DNA of 64,000 nucleotides from Actinomyces sp. (lineage in GTDB: Bacteria; Actinomycetota; Actinomycetes; Actinomycetales; Actinomycetaceae), in assembly GCA_022649165.1 (NCBI GenBank), contig JALCNR010000014.1, forward strand, positions 1 to 64,000. The letters are read 5' to 3'. Each line of letters starts with the position of its first letter. Within the stretch, counting starts at the first letter, position 1. The notes under the pieces were generated by a model, which saw only the letters and a program-made list of their open reading frames with translations, was not told where the DNA came from and ran no database searches. Made by a program: the position numbers and the translations under genes. This document shows positions 7,365 through 16,501 of this stretch, piece after piece.

Positions 7365-8129
7365 GTGAACCGTCGCCGGGAGATCGCTGAGGGCCTGCGC
7401 CTATCGGTTCCGGCCGGCCTGGGCCTGGTGCCTCTGGGCATCGCCTACGGGATGCTCGTCGTCCAGTCGGGGCTGAAATGGTGGGTGGCGCCGGCCTTGT
7501 CCATCGCCGTTTATGCGGGTTCCGTGGAACTGCTGCTGACCAGCATGGTCGCGGCCGCCACGCCGTTGGCGACTGTGGCGCTGACCGTGCTGCTGGTGAA
7601 CTTCCGGCACGTGTTCTACGCCTTCTCCTTCCCTCGCGACGTCGTGCGCAGCCGCGTGGGGCGCCTGTACTCGACCTATGCCCTCACCGACGAGTCCTAC
7701 GCCCTGACCGCGGCGCACCCCGAGGGCTGGACAGGGCCGCGGCTCGTGACCGTCCAGGCCGCGTTCCAGAGCTACTGGGTCGGAGGCGGCGTAATCGGCG
7801 CACTGGTCGCCTCGGCCTTGCCCCGGCCGATCCGGGGCCTGGAGTTTGCGCTGGTCGCCCTGTTCGTCACACTCACCCTGGACGCGTGCCGCTCGCGCGC
7901 CCAGATCCCCTCCCTGGCGATGGCGGCTGCGGCGTTCCTCGTGGCGATGGCGGCGGCGCCCTCCAACGCGCTGTTCACCGCGATGGTGGCGTTCGTGGGG
8001 GCGCTGGTCGTGCGGTTCGCGCTGGTCACACGCGGACGCGGAGACGCCGGTCATCCGGGTGGGGCTCGTCGGCGTCCGGCGTCCGGATCGACGAGAGCGC
8101 TTCCTGCCGGGCGGGAGGACGAGCGATGA
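7365..8129 (+). CDS. azlC: AzlC-family branched-chain amino acid permease
   Basis: This 254-residue membrane protein is the large subunit of an AzlCD exporter, known in the family for branched-chain amino acid (and analogue) efflux. The AzlC pattern is clear: GLRLSVPAGLGLVPLGIAYG near the N-terminus, a YAGSVELLLTSM segment, NFRHVFYAFSF in the middle and several hydrophobic helices. The GTG at 7365 starts the conserved region; no strong ribosome-binding site is visible. The stop overlaps the start of azlD in an ATGA, so both subunits are coupled. Confidence 0.88.
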   Translation: MNRRREIAEGLRLSVPAGLGLVPLGIAYGMLVVQSGLKWWVAPALSIAVYAGSVELLLTSMVAAATPLATVALTVLLVNFRHVFYAFSFPRDVVRSRVGRLYSTYALTDESYALTAAHPEGWTGPRLVTVQAAFQSYWVGGGVIGALVASALPRPIRGLEFALVALFVTLTLDACRSRAQIPSLAMAAAAFLVAMAAAPSNALFTAMVAFVGALVVRFALVTRGRGDAGHPGGARRRPASGSTRALPAGREDER

Positions 8130-8482
8130 CGCCCGGCGTCTGGTACCTGCTCGCCGTGCTGGCCATCGGGTTCGGCATCACCTTCGCGCTGAGGGCCGCG
8201 CCCTTCGCGGTCCTGGAACCGCTGCGGGAGTCCCGGTTCGTCTCGGCGCTGGCGCAGTGGATGCCCGCCGGGATCCTCGCGATCCTGGCGGCGGCGACGT
8301 TCCTGTCGACGGTGGGCTGGTCGGGCGCGGGATCGGGCGGGGCCGCCGACACCGCCCTCCTGTGGAAGGGAGCGATCGCCGCGGCGGTCACGGTGGCGGT
8401 CCACCTGCTGGGAGGTCGGCGGACCCTGCTGAGCGTCGGCCTGGGGACGCTCGCCTTCGTGGTGCTCGTCAACCTCCCCTGA
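8126..8482 (+). CDS. azlD: AzlD-family small subunit of branched-chain amino acid exporter
   Basis: This 118-residue, four-helix membrane protein partners AzlC. It matches the AzlD layout: a short N-terminal helix, the FALRAAPFAVL segment, then WMPAGILAILAAATF and two more helices. The ATG at 8126 overlaps the azlC stop by 4 bases. The 3' end faces the convergent aldo/keto reductase gene with only 16 bases between them. Confidence 0.88.
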   Translation: MTPGVWYLLAVLAIGFGITFALRAAPFAVLEPLRESRFVSALAQWMPAGILAILAAATFLSTVGWSGAGSGGAADTALLWKGAIAAAVTVAVHLLGGRRTLLSVGLGTLAFVVLVNLP

Positions 8483-8498
8483 GCCCGCCGCGCCGGAC

Positions 8499-9359
8499 CT
8501 ATCGCTGCGAGTCGACGTGGTAGTGCGACGGATCGGCGTCGGGCAGGGCCGCCAGGGTGCGGATCTCGTCCTCGGTGAGCTGAAAGTCCAGCTGGGCGTT
8601 GGCTCGGATGTGGTCCTCGGAGGTGGCCTTGGGCAGGGGCAGGACGCCGCGATCGATGCAGAAACGGATCGCGACCTGCGCTGGCGTGACGCCGTGCGCG
8701 GATGCGATCCTTGCGAGGACGGGATCGCGCAGCAAACCGCCGGTGGCCAGCGGCGAGTACGCCTCCACGACCATCCCGTGCTTCTGCGCGAACGCGGTGT
8801 TCTCCGGCTGGGTGAAGCCGACGTAGGAGAGGATCTGGTTGACCGCGGGTGCGACATCGGCGTGGTCGAGGATGTTCTGCATGTCGTGGACGGCGAAGTT
8901 GGAGATCCCGATCGCCCGGATCTTCCCCGCCGCCAGAGCCTCCTCCAGGGCGCTCCAGGCCGCCAGGTTCCCGGCGTCGTCGGACTGGTCGGGCGTGCTC
9001 CACGGCCACGGCGCGTGGATGAGGTAGAGGTCCATGTGGTCCAGGCCCAGGTTCGTCAGGCTCTCGTCGACCGTTGCGGCGGCGCCATCGTGGTCCTTGA
9101 CAGCCGCCGGCAGCTTCGAGGTGACGAACACGTCTTCACGTGCCAGGCCCAGGTCCTTCATCGCGGCGCGCACCGCGCGCCCCACCGAGGCCTCGTTCCC
9201 GTAGGCATGGGCCGTGTCGACGTGGCGGTAGCCGAGTTCCAGCGCCTTCTCCACCGCGCCCTGTGTCTGCGCCCCCTCGGGCATCTGCCAGGTCCCGAAT
9301 CCCACCTTCGGGATCGTCACGCCGTTGGCCAGGGTGAAGGTCTCAGTCAGGATGCTCAT
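8499..9359 (-). CDS. aldo/keto reductase
   Basis: This 286-residue NADPH-dependent reductase of the AKR5-like group (2,5-diketo-D-gluconate reductase relatives) acts on small carbonyls in the cytosol. The catalytic tetrad is intact: Asp48, Tyr53, Lys82 and His115. The C-terminal cofactor-binding segment (AIRFCIDRGVLPLPKATS) is also present. The ATG at 9359 has a purine-rich GAGGAGC upstream. A GACAAT box at about 9418-9423 could give a roughly 50-base leader. The natural substrate cannot be inferred. Confidence 0.9.
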   Translation of the reverse strand: MSILTETFTLANGVTIPKVGFGTWQMPEGAQTQGAVEKALELGYRHVDTAHAYGNEASVGRAVRAAMKDLGLAREDVFVTSKLPAAVKDHDGAAATVDESLTNLGLDHMDLYLIHAPWPWSTPDQSDDAGNLAAWSALEEALAAGKIRAIGISNFAVHDMQNILDHADVAPAVNQILSYVGFTQPENTAFAQKHGMVVEAYSPLATGGLLRDPVLARIASAHGVTPAQVAIRFCIDRGVLPLPKATSEDHIRANAQLDFQLTEDEIRTLAALPDADPSHYHVDSQR

Positions 9360-9424
9360 CGCGTGCTCCTCGGTTCATCTGCTCGTCCTCGGCGCGGCCG
9401 CGCCGCCGCCCTCGTCCATTGTCG

Positions 9425-9744
9425 TCCGGGCGGGTCTGACATGCTGGGGGAGGAGGACGATCCGGGGAAGTGCACCTTATTGGGCGACGCCTGTCTGGAT
9501 GTCAAGGCAGAGAGTTTCCATGTCACGGTTGAGTCGTATCTTGAAAACGCCACAGGTTCCGGGGACATTCCGGTGCTCGTTCAGACAGGGCGGCGGCGTA
9601 TCAGCCAGAGCGGCCGATGGGTTCGCCCCGAGGGGATCGATCTCGACGTGGCTTTCGCTTCGGCCGCCCTTCCGATCACGGCTGTCGGGCGACACAGAGT
9701 CCGGCGGTGCAGGAAGCCGGTAGACATCCTCGTCGAAATACGCC
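9425..9744. other. intergenic stretch with no gene I can support
   Basis: Open frames here are short and unrelated to known proteins on either strand. The first 150 bases look less GC-rich than the surrounding genes. Together with the methyltransferase remnant that follows, this reads as decayed DNA. Confidence 0.5.
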
Positions 9745-10125
9745 CTAGTGCCTGGTCGTGAGCGCTCTCACCTGCTCGCGCACGGCTCGCTCCTGCGCGA
9801 CGAAACGTTCGCCTGTCGGGCCCGATCCCGGCATCGAATCCCAACCACAGGGCAGCGGGCGCATCCTCCCAAGTCCACGTGATCTCCTCTGCAGCATTGA
9901 TTTGGAGACCGGCAGCCTGAGCGATCGCGCGCGTCCCCTCAAGTGTTCAGGGAAAGTCTAGATCGGCGGGCAGGCGCACACCGGACGAGGACGGCGCCCC
10001 AACCGCGGACAGCGCGCAGGAGACAGCCTGGACGTGGGGCGCAGGCATCGAGGTCCAGCAGGTTCGAGATCGCGCCGGCGCACAGCGTCGCGAACGAGCT
10101 CCGGTACGCGAAGGCCTTCTTGCTT
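9745..10125 (-). pseudogene. remnant of a SAM-dependent methyltransferase
   Basis: Two separated fragments in different minus-strand frames resemble the ends of one methyltransferase. Near 10055-10121 the frame reads AYRSSFATLCAGAISNLL, like the N-terminal helix before the SAM-binding loop. Near 9745-9900 come EEITWTWEDAPAALWLGF and, after a frame change, TGERFVAQERAVREQV ending at a TAG, like the family's C-terminal region. The SAM-binding GxGxG core is absent, a stop precedes the first fragment and no start codon is usable. This is inferred from pattern memory only; an alignment would settle it. Confidence 0.4.
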
Positions 10126-10306
10126 CAGATTGTGGCCACGCCCCATTCTCGCGGATCCAGTCGAACCACGGCACTCGTCCCGCGTCTGGCCCCAACGGGG
10201 ACCGCCGCGTAGTGTTGTCCCGACAGCCGTGGACGCCCCATGTGGCACCGGCGTGGCCCGCGCGGCTCGACACGGTCGTCGTGACCACGCAAGAAGGCGG
10301 AGCACT

Positions 10307-11590
10307 GTGCGACTGGGGGCGAACCAACCGAGGATCGGGACGTTCAACGAGCGTGTCGTCATCAACGCTCTGCGCCGCGGCAGTGCGCTCAGCCAGACCG
10401 AGTTGGCGGAGGTGACGGGCCTGGCCATCCCGACGGTGGCGGGCATCGTCAAACAGCTGGCGGCCCGGGGAATGGTCCGCGTGGCCGGCACCCGGCCGGT
10501 CAGGCAGGGGCGACCGCGCACGCTCCTGGCGTTGGAGCCCGAGGCGCGATTCGCGTTGGGCATCCATCTGGATCCCACCCAGGTGTCGATCACGCTGCTG
10601 GATCTGGCGGGAAACGCACGCTCCACCCAGATGGAGGTGGGTGCCTTGGCGGGAGATCCGACGGAGGTCGTCGACCGCATTGCGGCGATGTGCGCTCAGG
10701 TCATCGACGCATCGGGAGCAGAACCGGCCCGCGTCGTCGGGGCCGGCCTAGCGAGTCCCGGTCCGATCGACCTCGTGGAAGGCGTGCTGGTGGACCCACC
10801 CTGGCTGCCCGGCTGGACGGGTTTCCCCGTGAGAGATGCATTGTCGGCCTCCTTGAAAATGGACGTTCTCTTCGAGAAGGACACTCTGGCGGCCGTCACG
10901 GGGGAGACATGGTTGCGCATCGACGACGACAGTGATCGTACGGTGATGTTCGTATACCTCGGAATGGGGATTGGCCTCGGGTTCTCCGCGGGTGGAGAAG
11001 CATTCCGGGGGTCATCCGGGAACGCCGGGGAGATCGGCAATCTCTTCCGCGCACCGTGGATGGATGGCGAGGTCGGAAGCGGCGCGACGGCAGCCGCCGA
11101 CTCCGCTGCTGCCGACGGCGCAGGCGTGTCGCGGGTTGATCCGGCCCACATGGTCCGGGTGGCGCTGGACCGGGGAATTCTGGGGCACGGCGGTTCTCGG
11201 ATCGACACCTCAGGAGGGCCGCTGACGAATCTCGCCGCGCTGGATGCGGCGTTCGCAGACCTCTGTACCCAGGCGTTGAGCGGGAACGAAGGTGCGCAGG
11301 ACATCCTCCGTGAGGCCGGTGCGCAGGTCGGGTCGGCTGTGGCGCTGCTCAGCGACATCCTGGACGTCGACGAGGTCGTCTGCGGCGGGCCGTACTGGGA
11401 GCGCGTGCGTCCGTGGTACCTCGACCCGATCACCCGCGCGGTCGCCGCGCCCCGAGCCGGCGGCGTCCCGCATACGACATCGGTGTCGAGCAGCGTCATG
11501 GGAGCCAGCGCCGGCGCCATCGGCGCCGCCGCAATGGTCCTCGACGAACGTTACGTTCCGCGTGCGTCCATGCTCGCCGCCCGCGGGTAG
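10307..11590 (+). CDS. ROK-family transcriptional regulator of mannoside locus A
   Basis: This 427-residue protein has an N-terminal winged helix (about residues 15-75; SQTELAEVTGLAIPTVAGIV is the recognition region) joined to a ROK sugar-binding domain (GAGLASPGPID, then EKDTLAAVTGE and GMGIGLGF). ROK repressors usually sense a sugar or sugar phosphate released by the enzymes they control. The usual zinc motif CxCGxxGCxE after GNAGEIG is missing and replaced by an Ala/Asp-rich linker, unlike the locus C ROK protein. The GTG at 10307 has GGCGGAG upstream. It is followed in the same direction by the alpha-mannosidase and transporter genes, which it probably regulates. Confidence 0.85.
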   Translation: MRLGANQPRIGTFNERVVINALRRGSALSQTELAEVTGLAIPTVAGIVKQLAARGMVRVAGTRPVRQGRPRTLLALEPEARFALGIHLDPTQVSITLLDLAGNARSTQMEVGALAGDPTEVVDRIAAMCAQVIDASGAEPARVVGAGLASPGPIDLVEGVLVDPPWLPGWTGFPVRDALSASLKMDVLFEKDTLAAVTGETWLRIDDDSDRTVMFVYLGMGIGLGFSAGGEAFRGSSGNAGEIGNLFRAPWMDGEVGSGATAAADSAAADGAGVSRVDPAHMVRVALDRGILGHGGSRIDTSGGPLTNLAALDAAFADLCTQALSGNEGAQDILREAGAQVGSAVALLSDILDVDEVVCGGPYWERVRPWYLDPITRAVAAPRAGGVPHTTSVSSSVMGASAGAIGAAAMVLDERYVPRASMLAARG

Positions 11591-11669
11591 GGCGATCTCT
11601 GCAGATTCGTTGTGCGTGCGGATGGATGTGTCTCGCGAGTTGTCATGACCGAATTGTGACCTGATCCAC

Positions 11670-11698
11670 TTGCATCCAGTTTCTTCGTTGCACATAAT
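11670..11698 (+). promoter_or_regulatory. promoter of the alpha-mannosidase/transporter operon A
   Basis: TTGCAT (11670-11675), a 17-base spacer and CATAAT (11693-11698) form one of the best sigma-70-type promoters in the window. A leader of about 50 bases would precede the GTG at 11757. It lies in the gap after the ROK gene, so enzyme and transporter can be transcribed separately from the regulator. Confidence 0.6.
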
Positions 11699-11756
11699 AA
11701 GTCGCACCCGACGCGACAGGACGCGATGGAGCATCACGGACAAGGGAGTCAGACCT

Positions 11757-14700
11757 GTGTTTTCCGATGACAGCGATGTGTGCGAGCGTATCGATCACCT
11801 GATCCGCGACTGGATCCGCCCGGCCCTGGTCGCCGCTGCGGTCCCCGTGACGCTGACAAAGTGGGAGGTCCCCGACGAGCCCGTTCCCTTCGCCGACGCC
11901 GTTGCGCACGACTTCGTCCCTACCGCCCCAGGCGACCCCTGGTCCCACCCGTGGGGGACCACCTGGTTCCACCTCACCGGGATCGTGCCCCCGACGTGGT
12001 CGTCCTCGTTCCTCACCGTCACTGACGAGGGTGAGGCCCAGGTGTCCGCTTCCGCGCCGAACCACTTGCGTACCGAGGTCGTCTTGGATCTGGGCTTCAG
12101 CACCGCCCAGGTCGGCTTTCAAGCCGAGGGCACCGTCTACCGGCCCGATGGGACGGTAGTCATCGGGTTGGAACCGATGTCCCACTACATCCCACTCCCC
12201 GCCCACCTCGCCCCCGGCGACCTCTTCGAGTTCTACATCGAGGCCGCCGCCAACCCGGAGGTCTTGGCCGTCGACTGGGTGACGCCTTCGAAGATGGGGG
12301 ACAAGGCGACAGCCGGTACCGTCCCGATCTACACGTTGCGCACCGCGGAACTGCGCCGGATTGACACAGAGGTCGAGGCGCTCGCGGCTGACCTGGACGT
12401 CATCCGCGGTTGGGCGGCCGTACTGCCTGCCGACTCGACCAGACATGCGGTGCTCATCCGCGCCATGCGCGCCGCCCTGAACACCCTGGATCCCGAAGAC
12501 ATTGCGGGGTCGGCCCGGGCGACCCGTGACGTACTGGCGCCGGCGTTTCTCGCTCCGGCATCGCCCTCGTCGACGGAGGCTTACGCGGTTGGGCACGCCC
12601 ACATTGACTCCGCGTGGCTGTGGCCGTTGCGGGAGACGCGGCGGAAAGTCGCCCGCACGTTCTCCAACGCACTCCGGCTGATGGAGGAGGATTCCGAGTT
12701 TGTGTTCGCGGCGTCCTCGGCCCAGCAGTACGAATGGCTGAGGCGAGACCATCCGGACGTCTTCGCGGAGATCCAGCAGCGCGTCGCTGAGGGCCGGTGG
12801 GTGATCGTCGGCGGCGAGTGGGTCGAGTCCGACGCCTACATCACAGGTGGGGAGGCTCTCCTCCGCCAGTTCACTGAGGGGATGCGCTACTTCCACAAGC
12901 ACTTCGGCGTGCGGCCGCGCACCGTGTGGCTGCCCGATAGTTTTGGGTACTCGGCGGCATTGCCCGGGATCGCGCGGCACGTGGGAATGACGTGGATGCT
13001 CACGCAGAAGCTGTCATGGAATGAGACGGACGTCTTCCCGCACTCGACGTTCGACTGGGAGGGGATCGACGGGTCGACGCTGTTCACGCACTTTCCGCCC
13101 GTGGATTCTTACAATGCGGAGCTCACGGCGGAGGAGCTCCATCGCAGCGAGACGAATTTCAAGGACCGTGGGGTGGGCATCGGTGCACCGCAGGACGGCG
13201 GAAGACCCCAGGGTGCCGGCGTCACTCTGGTCCCTTTCGGCTATGGCGATGGAGGAGGCGGGCCCACGCGCGAGATGCTGTGGCGCGCTCATCGCCAGAG
13301 GGATCTGGAGGGATCGCCGCGGGTGCGCCTAGCCGGTCCCGAAGCCTTCTTCGAGCGAGCTGAGACGCTGGCCCGGGAGAACATCACGCGCGCGGGGCGC
13401 GACGGAATGAGCGTCCCCCTTGCTGCCGCGGGCGTTCCCGTCTGGCTGGGCGAGCTCTACCTGGAGAACCACCGCGGCACTCTGACCAGTCAGCATCGGA
13501 CGAAACACGGCAATCGCCGTAACGAGCACCTCCTGGTCGAGGCCGAGCAGTGGGCCGCCGCGGCCTTCCTGCGCACTGGCGCCCCCTATCCCTACGACGC
13601 GTTGCAGGACTGCTGGCGCACAGTTCTACTGCTCCAGTTCCATGACATCTTGCCAGGTTCCTCCATTGCGTGGGTCCACCGCGAGGCGGAGGCCATGCAC
13701 GCCGACATCGCCGCCTGCCTGGAAGCGCTCATCGCCAACAGCCTACGCGCGCTCGCGGGGTCGGGATCGGGAATGTTGCTGGCCAATCCAGGTCCGTTCC
13801 CCGTGCGCGGTGTTCCCGGCGGCGGAGCTGTCACCCTTGATGAGGGGGCCCCTGACGGTCAGGACGTCCCTGTCTCGATCGGTCTGGATGGAACCGGGTG
13901 GATTTTGGACAACGGTCTGCTACGTGTCCATGTTCGAAGCGACGCCCTCATCGACTCTGTCGTCGACCTCGCGCGCGATCGCGAGATCGTGCCAACGGGA
14001 CAGATGCTGGGTGCCCTACATGTCCACCGCGATATCCCCAACAACTGGGACGCTTGGAACATTGACGCCGACCACAAGCTGCACGACCATCTCCTCACTC
14101 AGGTCCAAGGTGTGGAGGTGTCCTCCGTAGCAGGAGGTGGCGCCCTCGTCCATGTGGAACGTCAGGACGGGCATTCGACATACACGCAAGAGATCACCCT
14201 GCCGGCAGGGAGGGCGCGGCTGGAGTTCCGCACAGATGTGGACTGGCACGAGCGGAGACGCGCATTGCGGCTGGCGTTTCCGCTGGATCTGCGCACGGAC
14301 CACGCGGAGTCAGAGATTCAGTTCGGGTACCTCACTCGTCCGATTCATGCGAACACGTCGTGGGACGCGGCTCGCTTCGAGACAGCGGCGCAGCGGTGGG
14401 TGCGCGTTGAGGAGGGCTCGTTCGGAGTGGCCGTGGCCAACGACCAGACATACGGGCACGGGATCTCACGGGAGAGGACGGCAGAGGGAATGCCGTACAC
14501 GTTGGTCAGCGAGGCGTTGCTGCGCTCGCCGATGGCGCCGGACCCCGACGCCGACCAAGGGCCGCAGCAGGGGATCCAGACGACCCTGATCATCGGCGCT
14601 TCGGTGGAGGACGCGATCCGGGAGGGCTACCGGATCAATGCGCCCGTGCGCACGGTCGAGGGCGTTGCGGCGGGCGGCAGGATCGAGCCGTTGGTCAGCG

Positions 14701-15029
14701 TGATCGACGGTTCGGCCGTCATCGAGGCGGTCAAGCTGGCCGACGACCGTTCCGGCGACTTGATCGTTCGGCTCTATGAGGCTCTGGGTGACCAGACGCG
14801 AGCCGTGTTGCAGCTGGACCCGGCCCTGGTGTCGTCCGGCGCATGGCTGGACGCGACGTCGGCCGTGCTGACCGACGCCTTGGAAGAACCGCTGCTCGCT
14901 GGGGGTGGGGAGACGCCGGGCACCCGATCGATCGATCTGGCGGTTTCCTCGGACGGCCGGATCGAGGTGGCGCTCACGCCCTTCCAGATCCGTACGGTGC
15001 GCGTGAGAGGGGAGGTACTCATCCACTGA
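11757..15029 (+). CDS. GH38 alpha-mannosidase
   Basis: This 1090-residue cytosolic glycosidase removes alpha-linked mannose. The order is: N-terminal beta domain (with TTWFHLTG), the GH38 catalytic barrel, then helical and beta-sandwich domains. The zinc-binding HxD appears as GHAHIDSAWLWPLRET (about residue 280). The nucleophile Asp lies in WLPDSFGYSAALP (about 394), and FHDILPGSS is also typical. There is no signal peptide, so it acts on imported oligosaccharides. The GTG at 11757 has AAGGGAG upstream. It precedes a CUT1 binding protein and two permeases that presumably supply its substrate. A related enzyme lies at 54633-57668. Confidence 0.93.
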   Translation: MFSDDSDVCERIDHLIRDWIRPALVAAAVPVTLTKWEVPDEPVPFADAVAHDFVPTAPGDPWSHPWGTTWFHLTGIVPPTWSSSFLTVTDEGEAQVSASAPNHLRTEVVLDLGFSTAQVGFQAEGTVYRPDGTVVIGLEPMSHYIPLPAHLAPGDLFEFYIEAAANPEVLAVDWVTPSKMGDKATAGTVPIYTLRTAELRRIDTEVEALAADLDVIRGWAAVLPADSTRHAVLIRAMRAALNTLDPEDIAGSARATRDVLAPAFLAPASPSSTEAYAVGHAHIDSAWLWPLRETRRKVARTFSNALRLMEEDSEFVFAASSAQQYEWLRRDHPDVFAEIQQRVAEGRWVIVGGEWVESDAYITGGEALLRQFTEGMRYFHKHFGVRPRTVWLPDSFGYSAALPGIARHVGMTWMLTQKLSWNETDVFPHSTFDWEGIDGSTLFTHFPPVDSYNAELTAEELHRSETNFKDRGVGIGAPQDGGRPQGAGVTLVPFGYGDGGGGPTREMLWRAHRQRDLEGSPRVRLAGPEAFFERAETLARENITRAGRDGMSVPLAAAGVPVWLGELYLENHRGTLTSQHRTKHGNRRNEHLLVEAEQWAAAAFLRTGAPYPYDALQDCWRTVLLLQFHDILPGSSIAWVHREAEAMHADIAACLEALIANSLRALAGSGSGMLLANPGPFPVRGVPGGGAVTLDEGAPDGQDVPVSIGLDGTGWILDNGLLRVHVRSDALIDSVVDLARDREIVPTGQMLGALHVHRDIPNNWDAWNIDADHKLHDHLLTQVQGVEVSSVAGGGALVHVERQDGHSTYTQEITLPAGRARLEFRTDVDWHERRRALRLAFPLDLRTDHAESEIQFGYLTRPIHANTSWDAARFETAAQRWVRVEEGSFGVAVANDQTYGHGISRERTAEGMPYTLVSEALLRSPMAPDPDADQGPQQGIQTTLIIGASVEDAIREGYRINAPVRTVEGVAAGGRIEPLVSVIDGSAVIEAVKLADDRSGDLIVRLYEALGDQTRAVLQLDPALVSSGAWLDATSAVLTDALEEPLLAGGGETPGTRSIDLAVSSDGRIEVALTPFQIRTVRVRGEVLIH

Positions 15030-15127
15030 TACTGGCGATCACTCTAGCCTCCGGCCCGGCCGGCGGATCGGACCTCTGGTCCAGGCAATGACGGACATGA
15101 ATAGCAATTCAAAGGAGAACTGACATC

Positions 15128-16501
15128 ATGAGGAGAAGCGGCATTGCAGCACTTATCGCCGTGACGGGAGCCGCGCTGGCCCTCGCCGGTTGCTCGAGTT
15201 CGTCCAGCAGCGGAGAGTCGGGAAGCGCCTCCGCCGGCGGGTCGACGTTGACGATCGCCTACCAGAAGACGTCGTCGTTCCATCAGCTCGACGATGTCCT
15301 CCAGACCGTGAAGACGGACTTCGAGTCCGCCAATCCGGGCGTGACGGTCAACCTGCAGCCGATTGAGGCCGAACAAGATCAGTACTTCACGAAACTCGCG
15401 CTGATGAACGGGTCGAAGGACACCGCGCCCGACGTCATCTACGAGGACACCTTCCAGGTGATGTCGGATGCGGCGGCCGGTTACCTCCTGCCGATCGACG
15501 ACTACCTGGCGGACTGGAGCGACTGGGCCCAGTTCCAGGATGCGGCCAAGAAAGCGGGCTTGGGGGTCGACGGGAAAACGTACGGTGTCTCAATGGGTAC
15601 TGACACCCGCGGTATCTACTTCAACAAGACGATCTTCCAGCAGGCGGGTCTGCCGACGGACTGGCAGCCGACCTCGTGGGACGACATCCTCTCGGCTGCG
15701 CGCACGATCAAGGAGAAGGTCTCTGACGTGACCCCGTTGAGCATCGTGTCGGGGAAGGCGGCCGGCGAAGCCACGACCATGCAGGGCTTCGAGATGCTTC
15801 TGTACGGGACCGACTCCACGCTCTACGACGAGGACACCCAGAAGTGGGTGACCGGCTCGAAGGGCTTCACGGACGCGCTGACGTTCTACAAGACCGTGGC
15901 GGACGAAAACCTGGGGCTCCCGCTCGACGTCGCTTTGGACGCGAACGTTCAGTCACGCGTGGCGACCGACCTCATTCCGAACGGGAAGGTCGCCATGGCG
16001 ATCGACGGGTCGTGGCTGCCCGGCGGTTGGATCGAGGGCGACAACGCGTGGCCGGACTGGGACACGACGCTCGGCTTCGCGAAGATGCCGACGCAGGACG
16101 GCGCAGGAGCTGGCTTCACTTCAATGTCGGGCGGATGGCTGCTCTCCGTGGGCGCGCAGACGAAGGATCCGGAGTTGGCGATGAAATTCATCGAGCTCGC
16201 TCTCAACAAGGAGAATTCGCTGACGTATGACACGACGAACTCGCAAATCGCCGTTCGGGACGACGTCGCGAAGGATGATGCCTACCTCAACTACAACGCC
16301 TCGTTCGAGTTCTTCTCGGGGCTGGTCCAGTACACGCACTTCCGTCCGGCGACACCTGACTACTCGCAGATCTCGTCGAACATCCAGGCGGCAGTCGAGT
16401 CTGTGGTGACGGGTGACGCCACTCCGGAACAAGCGGCGTCGACCTACGACGAGGGCCTGTCGAACATCGTCGGACCTGAGGCCACGGAATCGGAGAAGTA
16501 G
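15128..16501 (+). CDS. CUT1 sugar ABC transporter substrate-binding lipoprotein (locus A)
   Basis: This 457-residue lipoprotein has a 21-residue signal ending in the lipobox LAGC (Cys22), a Ser/Gly linker and a two-lobed MalE-like fold (ANPGVTVNLQPIEAEQ, then DTRGIYFNKTIF). It would capture an oligosaccharide outside the membrane and deliver it to the two permeases that follow without a gap. AAAGGAGAA lies before the ATG. Its position after the GH38 gene suggests an alpha-mannoside ligand, which is inference. Confidence 0.92.
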   Translation: MRRSGIAALIAVTGAALALAGCSSSSSSGESGSASAGGSTLTIAYQKTSSFHQLDDVLQTVKTDFESANPGVTVNLQPIEAEQDQYFTKLALMNGSKDTAPDVIYEDTFQVMSDAAAGYLLPIDDYLADWSDWAQFQDAAKKAGLGVDGKTYGVSMGTDTRGIYFNKTIFQQAGLPTDWQPTSWDDILSAARTIKEKVSDVTPLSIVSGKAAGEATTMQGFEMLLYGTDSTLYDEDTQKWVTGSKGFTDALTFYKTVADENLGLPLDVALDANVQSRVATDLIPNGKVAMAIDGSWLPGGWIEGDNAWPDWDTTLGFAKMPTQDGAGAGFTSMSGGWLLSVGAQTKDPELAMKFIELALNKENSLTYDTTNSQIAVRDDVAKDDAYLNYNASFEFFSGLVQYTHFRPATPDYSQISSNIQAAVESVVTGDATPEQAASTYDEGLSNIVGPEATESEK

